This document shows, one piece after another, positions 1-4,904 of a DNA stretch of 6,554 nucleotides. The notes under the pieces are model-generated. The model did not search any database and had not been told where the DNA came from. It saw only the letters and a program-made list of their open reading frames with translations. Every line of letters begins with the position of its first letter. Positions within the stretch are counted from its first letter, which is position 1. The stretch comes from JAWCQZ01 sp964486625 (lineage in GTDB: Archaea > Halobacteriota > Syntropharchaeia > JACQPP01): positions 1-6,554 of the forward strand of contig CAZANW010000085.1 in the NCBI GenBank assembly GCA_964486625.1. The letters run 5' to 3'. Position numbers and translations under genes: made by a program.

Positions 1-20
1 TTGTTTTGTGGTTTTTTTTT
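1..20 (+). terminator. T-rich tract, possible terminator of a plus-strand gene to the left
   Basis: The first 20 bases are almost entirely T and G, with a nine-T run at 12-20. In archaea, T-rich stretches on the non-template strand terminate transcription, so this could end a plus-strand gene lying before the window. It has the wrong strand polarity to terminate the minus-strand PEGA gene. No gene can be seen in bases 1-76. Confidence 0.3.
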
Positions 21-76
21 GTTCAAGCGAAGGAGGGGAGAGTGGTGGGGTGGCGGGTTGGGGGGTTGGGAGAGGT

Positions 77-487
77 TTAAGAGGGGAGGGGTGGAGGGGG
101 GGGCGGGGGGGGGGGGGGGGGCGGCGGGGTGGGCGGCGCGAACTCCAGCCGCACCTCGTAGTAGGTGATTTTCCCGTTCGAAATGCAGGCGTTGAAGGCG
201 TAGGTCCGGTATTGGTCCTTGACGACCTCGACCAGGTGCTCCCCGGGGGGAAGTATGGTCCGGAAGGTGCCCGGGGCCGACGCCGAGGAGGTGCCCAGGC
301 CCGCGTTGTCCACCCGGACGTAGGCGAGCGCCGGGAGAGTCGTGATGAACAACTCGCCCGGCTCGTCGGTGACGTTCGTGCACGTTCCGACGGAGTTGTA
401 GCCGACCTTCTCCAACCCGAGGGACGGCGCGGCGGCCAGGAGCAGGCTGAAAAGAGCCAGGGCGGCGCTCAGAGGGATGCGGGCCAC
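77..487 (-). CDS. Secreted PEGA-domain protein with polyproline C-terminus
   Basis: Small exported protein of unknown function, 136 aa from the GTG at 487. Residues 1-24 look like a signal peptide: one Arg, then a Leu/Ala-rich core, ending near Ser-Leu-Gly. Residues about 50-115 resemble a PEGA domain: a 'V-R-V-D' strand, a 'LPPGEHLVEVVKDQYR' turn and a closing 'YYEVRLEF' strand. PEGA domains are short beta modules on surface or secreted proteins. Cys36 and Cys101 could form a disulfide. The protein ends with 13 consecutive prolines and Leu-Pro-Ser, possibly a linker whose downstream part is lost or out of frame because of a 17-base homopolymer. A TTG at 526 would add 13 residues and has GGAG seven bases upstream. 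I prefer 487 because it gives a classic signal peptide and has a TATA-like element 25 bases upstream. The PEGA call is fairly confident; the role is unknown. Confidence 0.7.
   Translation of the reverse strand: MARIPLSAALALFSLLLAAAPSLGLEKVGYNSVGTCTNVTDEPGELFITTLPALAYVRVDNAGLGTSSASAPGTFRTILPPGEHLVEVVKDQYRTYAFNACISNGKITYYEVRLEFAPPTPPPPPPPPPPPPPLPS
96..121. repeat. Homopolymeric G tract (8 G, one C, 17 G)
   Basis: Runs of 8 and 17 guanines separated by one cytosine encode the proline tail of the PEGA protein on the opposite strand. The flanking bases 1-95 are also G/T-rich with few cytosines. Such a tract can fold into G-quadruplexes and is prone to replication slippage and to base-count errors in sequencing. 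The exact length, and therefore the reading frame past it, should be treated as uncertain. Confidence 0.85.
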
Positions 488-508
488 GTTTTCACTGTTT
501 TCGGGAGG

Positions 509-516
509 CCTTAAGG
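509..516 (-). promoter_or_regulatory. Possible TATA-like element for the PEGA gene
   Basis: The palindromic octamer CCTTAAGG lies centred about 25 bases before the GTG at 487, the spacing expected between an archaeal TATA box and a leaderless start. It sits just past the stop codon of the SelD-like gene. It is weak as a TATA box because only four A/T bases form its core, so readthrough from the upstream operon is an alternative. Confidence 0.3.
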
Positions 517-518
517 GT

Positions 519-1958
519 TTATTCAAGCACGAACTCCGCGAGGAGCTTCTTCGAGGCCATCATCTTCTCCAGCGCCTTCGGGGCGCGGACCCGGCCGGTC
601 CCCGGCCCCGCGACCTTTCCGATGACGCGCGGGTCGTAGCCCGCCTTGCGCATCTCGTCGGCGATGGCCCGGATGAGGTGGGGCCGCCCGATGGCGGCCA
701 CGGCGCCGTTGGTCCCGGCGGTCCCGTTGTCCATGATGAACTCCCGCGTGGCGAACTCGACATACCCGGGATACTTCAGCGGCAGGTCGGTGAGGCGCAG
801 GTCGCACTTCGCCAGTTCCGCGAACTCCTTGAAGATGTAGACGCCGGGCCCCGAGAGGTCCCCGGTCCCCGCGACGTGCTCGTCCGGGTCGAACCTGTCC
901 CCGAAGGCCGGGCAATAGCGGTTCAGGATGCGGCCGACAGCGATGTTGGGCCGGGTCATCGTCGCGACCACGTCCTCCTTGGCCCGGCGGGCCTCCTCAA
1001 GGGAGACGGACTCCGCCTCCAGTTTCTTCAGGTACTCCTCGTCCGCGAGGCAGGAGAGGTAGACGTTGATGGGGGCCAGGTCCCCGAAGGGCCGGGAGAC
1101 CACGATTTCCATGCCGGGCTCCACGCCCCGCGGGGCCACGGGGGGCTCCCCGCGGATTTTGCCCACCACGGTGGCCCCCATGATGAGTTTCCCGGTCTCG
1201 GGCTGGGGGACCCGGACGAACTCGAGGCGGTGCTCCCGGGCGAACGCCTCCATGTTCTTCAGAATCTGCGCCTTCATCTCGGGCGTCGGCGCGTCCGCCA
1301 CGGGGTGGAGTTCGAGTTCCTCGCAGGTCGCCAGGGTCAGCAGGTCGTTCAGGGAGTTGGAGACCGCGACGTAGGCCTGCTCTTTGCTCGCGGGGTCAAG
1401 TGTGGGGTCGATGACCTGGATGGTGTCGTTGTTGGCCACGGTGTAGCCGTCGGGCTTCCCGTCCATCTCCTTGATGAAATCGAAGAGGGCGAACTGCGCG
1501 TGGGCGAAGGGGGTGATGATGGAGTGGCCCTTGCCCACGGTGAAATGGGGCTTGGCCGGCTCCATCTGGCGGTAGAGCCGCAGCAGGGTCTCGGCGAAGG
1601 GCCCGGGCTTGTCGGCGCTCCGCTGGTGGACCTGGACCAGCGAGATGCCCCGGTCCGGGCCCAGGCGCCGGAGGTCTTCGGCATCCACCTTTGGCTCGCC
1701 GAGGTCGTAGATGCGGCGGTGGAACTCCGCCCCGTCGGGGCCGCTCGGGAAGACGTCGGCGTCGGCCCGCGGCGAGACCTTAATCCCGATGCGCTGCAGT
1801 TCCGGCCGGATTTGCCGGAGGGCGGGATAGACCACCGAGGTGAGGTCCACCTTGACGGCGCACCCCGCAATCCACTTCAGGGGGTCCATGCCCAGCTGCT
1901 TGTAGCGGGCGACGCGCTCCCAGAACTCCTCCACCGCCGCGGCGGCGTCAGCGGCCAT
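519..1958 (-). CDS. SelD-like (selenophosphate synthetase-related) protein
   Basis: A 479-aa protein of the AIR-synthase/SelD ATP-binding superfamily. SelD makes selenophosphate from selenide and ATP. Seen here: 'AGCAVK' at residues 31-36 puts Cys33 and Lys36 in the C-x-x-K spacing of the essential Cys17 and Lys20 of E. coli SelD. 'NND...VIDPTLDP' (176-189) could be the Asp-rich metal/ATP site. 'NSLNDLL' (201-207) resembles SelD 'NAISDIF'. 'GMEIVVSRPFG' (282-292) resembles 'GCKLFLTKPLG'. 'IMDNGTAGTNG' (408-418) resembles 'MTDVTGFGLLG'. About 140 residues separate the Cys loop from the Asp-rich site, far more than in SelD, and the part after the last motif is short, so it is a divergent relative and not a standard SelD. 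The ATG at 1958 overlaps the rhodanese gene by 11 bases and has GGGAG five bases upstream. Whether the product is selenophosphate, thiophosphate or something else is not shown. Confidence 0.7.
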   Translation of the reverse strand: MAADAAAAVEEFWERVARYKQLGMDPLKWIAGCAVKVDLTSVVYPALRQIRPELQRIGIKVSPRADADVFPSGPDGAEFHRRIYDLGEPKVDAEDLRRLGPDRGISLVQVHQRSADKPGPFAETLLRLYRQMEPAKPHFTVGKGHSIITPFAHAQFALFDFIKEMDGKPDGYTVANNDTIQVIDPTLDPASKEQAYVAVSNSLNDLLTLATCEELELHPVADAPTPEMKAQILKNMEAFAREHRLEFVRVPQPETGKLIMGATVVGKIRGEPPVAPRGVEPGMEIVVSRPFGDLAPINVYLSCLADEEYLKKLEAESVSLEEARRAKEDVVATMTRPNIAVGRILNRYCPAFGDRFDPDEHVAGTGDLSGPGVYIFKEFAELAKCDLRLTDLPLKYPGYVEFATREFIMDNGTAGTNGAVAAIGRPHLIRAIADEMRKAGYDPRVIGKVAGPGTGRVRAPKALEKMMASKKLLAEFVLE

Positions 1959-2748
1959 ACCCGCTCCCGAACGACTCGCGCACGACGGGGAGTTTCCCGT
2001 CCGTCAGCCACTCGGTCATGCTCTCGGGATACATCCGGACCTTCGTGAATCCCGCGAGGCGCAGGGCCCAGTAGGTGTGGGAGGAGGTCATCCCCATGTT
2101 GCAGTAGCAGATGATGTCGTCGTCGGGCTTGAGCCCGTGCTCGGCGAACATTTTCCGGAGGTCGTCGGGGGGGCGGAAGATTTTGTCCTGGGCCGCGCCG
2201 TTCATCCAGGGAAGATTCAGCGCGTTGGGGACGTGGCCCATCATGAACTCGTTGGGGGTCCGGGTGTCCACCAGTTTGCCCCCGGAGCCGTTGGCCCGGG
2301 CGAGGACATCCTCCTTGGCGGCCCGGATGGGGGCGGAAGCGGAGGCCCGGTAGGCGGCGGGCGTCACCGGGGGGGCCTCTGTCTCCACCGGGTTCCCCCG
2401 GGCCGCGTAGAGGTCGAAGTTCAGGTTGAGGAGGGCCAGGTCCCGGTGGCCGTGGTAGGCGAGGGTGTAGAGGAAGCGCCCGGCGAGGGTCCCGTAGCGG
2501 TCGTCGTAGGCCACCACGAGGCTGTCGTTGGAGATTCCCCGGGAGCCGAGCATCCGCTCCACCCTCTCCGCGGGCGGGAGGGTGGCGACGCGCCCCCGCA
2601 TCTCCAGGAACTCCCCGGCGGGGATGTTCACCGCCCCCGGGATGTGGCCCGCCTCGTAGTCCATCGGCTTCCGTGCGTCCACCAGCCGGAGCCGCGCGTC
2701 GGACCGGTGCTCCTTGAGCCATTCCGGGGTGACCAGGAACGCTTCCAT
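1948..2748 (-). CDS. Two-domain thiosulfate sulfurtransferase (rhodanese)
   Basis: A cytosolic tandem-rhodanese protein that moves sulfane sulfur from a donor such as thiosulfate through a cysteine persulfide. From the ATG at 2748 it has 266 aa, the usual length. The N-terminal domain ('LVDARKPMDYEAGHIPGAVN') has 'YDDRYG' where a catalytic loop would be, so it is the inactive partner as in classic rhodaneses. The C-terminal domain ('LVDTRTPNEFMMGHVPNALN') carries 'CYCNMGMTSSHTY' with the catalytic Cys at residue 216. An upstream ATG at 2784 would add 12 residues (MPFFPPAESGAT). I prefer 2748 because those codons (TTT, CCT, GCT) are atypical for this genome and the domain normally starts at the 'LVTPEWL' segment. 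It is the first gene of a unit with the SelD-like gene, and the natural inference is that its persulfide supplies that enzyme. Confidence 0.88.
   Translation of the reverse strand: MEAFLVTPEWLKEHRSDARLRLVDARKPMDYEAGHIPGAVNIPAGEFLEMRGRVATLPPAERVERMLGSRGISNDSLVVAYDDRYGTLAGRFLYTLAYHGHRDLALLNLNFDLYAARGNPVETEAPPVTPAAYRASASAPIRAAKEDVLARANGSGGKLVDTRTPNEFMMGHVPNALNLPWMNGAAQDKIFRPPDDLRKMFAEHGLKPDDDIICYCNMGMTSSHTYWALRLAGFTKVRMYPESMTEWLTDGKLPVVRESFGSGYGR
1964..1968 (-). promoter_or_regulatory. Ribosome binding site of the SelD-like gene
   Basis: GGGAG lies five bases before the ATG at 1958, inside the last codons of the rhodanese gene. With the 11-base overlap of the two reading frames it supports translation of both proteins from one message. 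Confidence 0.55.
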
Positions 2749-2819
2749 CGTAGCCCCCGATTCCGCCGGAGGGAAAAAGGGCATCGTGCGCGGCGGTCCC
2801 GCGGGGAAAAGTGTAGAAA

Positions 2820-2827
2820 GTATATAA
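2820..2827. promoter_or_regulatory. Shared TATA box of a divergent promoter
   Basis: The sequence GTATATAA reads as a TATA element on both strands. Its centre is 27 bases before the ATG of the plus-strand coiled-coil gene (2851), predicting a leaderless transcript. On the minus strand it predicts a start near 2798, giving a leader of about 50 bases for the rhodanese ATG at 2748 or about 13 for the ATG at 2784. No other TATA-like sequence is visible between the two genes. Confidence 0.6.
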
Positions 2828-2834
2828 TCGCACC

Positions 2835-2851
2835 TCCGGAATGCTTCCGGA
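2835..2851. promoter_or_regulatory. Palindrome over the coiled-coil gene start (possible operator)
   Basis: TCCGGAA, three spacer bases and TTCCGGA form a perfect 7-bp inverted repeat. It lies between the TATA box and the ATG of the plus-strand gene, covering its predicted transcription start, and sits just upstream of the TATA box for the rhodanese direction. That is a good position for a dimeric repressor acting on both directions. The regulator is not identified. Confidence 0.4.
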
Positions 2852-3159
2852 TGATTCCCGAGGAAGTTGTTGTCGCGGTGCGGAGAATGGAGAAGCGCCT
2901 CCTCGAGATTGAAATCGGCAATCAGGCGGCCCTGAAGCGCCTGGAGCAGAAACTGGAGTCCATGACCGCCGAAATCACCGTTCTCAAGGCTGATGCGGCG
3001 ACCCTCAAGACCGAGGCCGCGGCCGCCAAGAAGGCCGCGGAGCTTCCCTCCATGGTGAAGACCCCCGCCTACCCCGAGCGGGTCCCGAGCCTCATCCCGG
3101 CCCAGGTCCCCCGGGTTTACCGGCAGAAGACGAAAGAGGGCGAATTCATCATCGCGTGA
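2851..3159 (+). CDS. Small coiled-coil protein of unknown function
   Basis: A 102-aa protein that I cannot assign to a family. Residues about 8-62 are charged heptad-like helix, for example 'MEKRLLEIEIGNQAALKRLE' followed by Leu/Ala and Lys/Glu repeats ('LKADAATLKTEAAAAKKAAE'), so it probably forms a dimeric or trimeric coiled coil. Residues 65-102 are Pro-rich and then basic, ending 'KTKEGEFIIA'. No signal peptide or membrane segment is seen. The ATG at 2851 is supported by the TATA box 27 bases upstream; the frame stays open further upstream only as the antisense of the rhodanese gene. Codon choice (CTC, AAG, GAG, GCC) matches the genome. It is the only plus-strand gene here, diverges from the rhodanese unit and overlaps the 3' end of the hydrolase gene. 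A structural or adaptor role is possible but unsupported. Confidence 0.7.
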   Translation: MIPEEVVVAVRRMEKRLLEIEIGNQAALKRLEQKLESMTAEITVLKADAATLKTEAAAAKKAAELPSMVKTPAYPERVPSLIPAQVPRVYRQKTKEGEFIIA

Positions 3160-3928
3160 CCGTTTTCAAAAACTCCTGAACCGCCGCGGCGAACTCCCGC
3201 GGCCTCTCGATGGGCATCCCGTGGCCGCTCTCGGGGACGACGACGAACTTGGAGCCCGGGATTGCGCGGTGGAGAGCCTCGTTCCCCGCCACCGGAGTGA
3301 GCCGGTCCCTGCCGCCCACGATGACCAGGGCCGGGCAGCGAATCTGCCCCAGCCGGTCGGTGGCGTGGAAGGCCCGGAGGCCGCGGCCGACGGCCCGCAG
3401 GGTCGTGAAGTCGGTGCGGGTGAGGAAGTCGAGCGTTTCCTCCGCCTGCTCCCGGGTGAGCCAGGGCTCGGCGACGCGCATGACGAACCGGGAGAGGGAC
3501 CGGGGGACGGCCCGGTTGAGGACGAGGCGCGAGCCCAGGAATTTCGCGCGCCAGCCGATGGCCTGGATGGAGGGGAGGGTCGAGGCGAGGACGAGGCCCA
3601 GGACGCGGCCCGGGTGGCGCAGCGCCAGTTCCTGGGCCACCACGCCCCCCATGGAGTGGCCGAGGACGACGGCGCGCTCCACGCCCGCGTGTTCCATGAC
3701 GCGGACGACGTCCTCCACCATCATCTCCGCCGGGATGGCTTCCTCCCGGGACGGGTCGGAGTAGCCGTGGCCCCGGGCGTCCACCACGACGGAGCGGACC
3801 TGGAACTGCGGGAGGAAGGGGAGCCAGAACTTGCCGCAGGAGGTGAAGCCGTGCAGCCACACCATCGGGGGCCCCTCGCCAAATGTTTCGTAGTGGATGT
3901 TGCAGTCGCCGCTCTTCACGAAGGGCAC
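3149..3928 (-). CDS. Alpha/beta-fold hydrolase
   Basis: A 259-aa serine hydrolase of the alpha/beta superfamily, complete and of typical length. The nucleophile elbow 'GHSMGG' puts Ser92 as nucleophile. 'GGRDRLTP' gives Asp208 and 'ESGHGMP' gives His236 as the rest of the triad, and 'WLHGF' (His26-Gly27) forms the oxyanion-hole turn. 'DARGHGYSDPS' (50-60) is typical of the lactonase/haloperoxidase/esterase branch, which includes 3-oxoadipate enol-lactonase. The substrate cannot be read from sequence. I use the GTG at 3928: it is four bases after the enoyl-CoA hydratase stop and gives the normal N-terminus 'MPFVKSGDCNIHYETFGEG'. The frame stays open to 4030, but the extra residues are Arg/Ser/Gly-rich shadow of the neighbouring gene. 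The tight spacing implies cotranscription with the hydratase, so a role in hydrolysing a CoA-pathway product (thioester, lactone or ester) is plausible. Confidence 0.88.
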   Translation of the reverse strand: MPFVKSGDCNIHYETFGEGPPMVWLHGFTSCGKFWLPFLPQFQVRSVVVDARGHGYSDPSREEAIPAEMMVEDVVRVMEHAGVERAVVLGHSMGGVVAQELALRHPGRVLGLVLASTLPSIQAIGWRAKFLGSRLVLNRAVPRSLSRFVMRVAEPWLTREQAEETLDFLTRTDFTTLRAVGRGLRAFHATDRLGQIRCPALVIVGGRDRLTPVAGNEALHRAIPGSKFVVVPESGHGMPIERPREFAAAVQEFLKTVTR

Positions 3929-3932
3929 GGTT

Positions 3933-4688
3933 CTATTTTCCCTTCCACACCGGTTTCCGCTTCTCCGCGAAGGCCCGGATGGCCTCCTTGAAGTCCTCGC
4001 TCCCCATGAGCCGCCCGAAGGTCTCCACAAGGGGCTTCATCTCCTCCCGGCCCTGCCGCTTCGCCAGGAACCGCTTGACCTCCTTCTGGGGCAGGGGGGC
4101 CGCCTCCAGGAGCAGGGCCGCCAGGGCCCGCGCCTCCTCGAGGTGCTTCCCGGGCGGGACCACCTTCCAGACCAGGCCCATCCGGTGGGCCTCCTCGGCG
4201 GTCAGGTCGCGGGCCGTGAGCGCGATGTCCCGGGCGTGGCGCTCGCCGACGGAGCGGACCAGGTGGGTCAGGGTCCAGACCGGGTTGAGGCCGATGCGCG
4301 CCTCCCGGGCCGAGAGGCGGGCGTCGGCGGCCGCCACGATGAAGTCGCACAGGACGCACATCTCGAACGCCCCGGCCATGCAGGGCCCGTGGACCGCGGC
4401 AATCGTGGGCTTCTCGCAGTTCACGAGCCCGTCCATGACGGCGCCCCCCTCGACGATGCCCCCGAAGTCGGTGAGGTCGTTCCCGCCCGAGAAGCCCCGG
4501 CCCGCGCCCGTGAGAATCAGCACCCGGACCTCGGGGTCGGCGCTCGCCTTCCGGATTGCCTCCGCCAGCCCCTTCCAGAGGGCCCGGTTCAGGGCGTTCA
4601 TCTTCTCGGGGCGGTTGAGGGTGATGACGGCGACGGGACCCTGCTTTTCGTAGAGGAGGACCGGTGCTTTCTGAACCTGCTGGGCCAT
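3933..4688 (-). CDS. Enoyl-CoA hydratase/isomerase (crotonase) family protein
   Basis: A 251-aa crotonase-fold protein that acts on acyl-CoA thioesters in the cytoplasm, most simply adding water to a 2-enoyl-CoA. 'VAVITLNRPEKMNALN' (19-34) is the N-terminal signature. 'GRGFSGGNDL' (64-72) and 'HGPCMAGAFEM' (100-110) supply the oxyanion-hole backbone. Glu109 and Glu129 sit where the two catalytic glutamates of rat mitochondrial hydratase (Glu144, Glu164) are found, so hydratase chemistry is possible. The usual 'PGGGGTQRL'-type segment is replaced by 'NPVWTLTHL' (135-143), so the substrate may be unusual and isomerase or other crotonase activities remain possible. The ATG at 4688 has a TATA element centred 25 bases upstream, pointing to a leaderless message, and the alpha/beta hydrolase follows in the same unit. 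Confidence 0.9.
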   Translation of the reverse strand: MAQQVQKAPVLLYEKQGPVAVITLNRPEKMNALNRALWKGLAEAIRKASADPEVRVLILTGAGRGFSGGNDLTDFGGIVEGGAVMDGLVNCEKPTIAAVHGPCMAGAFEMCVLCDFIVAAADARLSAREARIGLNPVWTLTHLVRSVGERHARDIALTARDLTAEEAHRMGLVWKVVPPGKHLEEARALAALLLEAAPLPQKEVKRFLAKRQGREEMKPLVETFGRLMGSEDFKEAIRAFAEKRKPVWKGK

Positions 4689-4708
4689 GGGGGGTGGATG
4701 GGGGAGGG

Positions 4709-4717
4709 ATAAATAAA
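4709..4717 (-). promoter_or_regulatory. TATA box of the hydratase-hydrolase operon
   Basis: On the minus strand TTTATTTAT is centred 25 bases before the A of the ATG at 4688, in otherwise GC-rich DNA. That spacing places the transcription start at or next to the start codon, so the message is predicted to be leaderless. No Shine-Dalgarno sequence precedes the ATG; the bases between are C-rich. Confidence 0.6.
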
Positions 4718-4757
4718 GGGGATGGTCGGGCGGCCGCTATCGATTAATCGGAGCCAC

Positions 4758-4903
4758 CACGAGTAACAAGGGCCGAAGCGCGAAGACGCCCGTCGGCGGC
4801 AGTAGTAGCGCGCGCTTGCGCGCGCTACAGCCGCCGGCGCGACCGAGCGAGCGAAGCGAGCGAGGGCGCGTAGGGCGTCGAGCGCGAGGCCCGTCGACTC
4901 GTG
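4758..4903. repeat. Long nested inverted repeat (structured element)
   Basis: A 146-bp intergenic element that folds on itself. Outer arms pair 4758-4764 with 4897-4903, 4770-4774 with 4888-4892, 4778-4781 with 4882-4885, and 4785-4791 with 4873-4879. Inside is a long hairpin: 4791-4800 pairs with 4830-4839 (one G-T pair) and 4805-4815 with 4818-4828. Read on the plus strand, the tip is the stable tetraloop CTTG closed by G-C. Bases 4845-4864 form a 20-base mirror repeat of GCGA units. The element ends one base before the stop of the low-GC gene. It could be a MITE-like or REP-like mobile repeat, a structured RNA, or a 3' processing/termination structure. No T run follows it on the minus strand and no known RNA family is recognised. 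Confidence 0.65.
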
Positions 4904-4904
4904 A

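Noticed and set aside
1..76. A gene in the left edge
   Set aside because: The stretch is T/G low-complexity with no start, motif or codon pattern; I see nothing beyond a possible terminator.
942..1536. 'GHSI' at residues 144-147 of the SelD-like protein as the SelD Gly-Gly-His-Ser-Ile motif
   Set aside because: It precedes the Asp-rich and NSLND motifs, whereas in SelD it follows them; the order argues for coincidence unless the domain is rearranged.
477..2048. Long plus-strand open frame of over 500 codons opposite the SelD-like gene
   Set aside because: It is the antisense of a gene with recognisable motifs; its product is Gly/Arg/Val-rich with no fold signature, as expected of a shadow frame in high-GC DNA.
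2077..2850. Upstream extension of the coiled-coil gene frame on the plus strand
   Set aside because: It runs antisense to the rhodanese gene and through the TATA box; the promoter spacing supports the ATG at 2851.
3221..3991. Plus-strand open frame opposite the hydrolase gene
   Set aside because: Antisense shadow; low-complexity Glu/Gly/Asp product without motifs, while the minus strand has a full Ser-Asp-His triad.
3897..4712. Plus-strand open frame opposite the enoyl-CoA hydratase gene
   Set aside because: Antisense shadow of a clear crotonase-family gene; no motif or promoter supports it.
4758..4903. tRNA or CRISPR in the structured intergenic region
   Set aside because: No T-loop GGTTCGA-type motif or cloverleaf was found, and no regularly spaced direct repeats are present; the structure is one nested inverted repeat.
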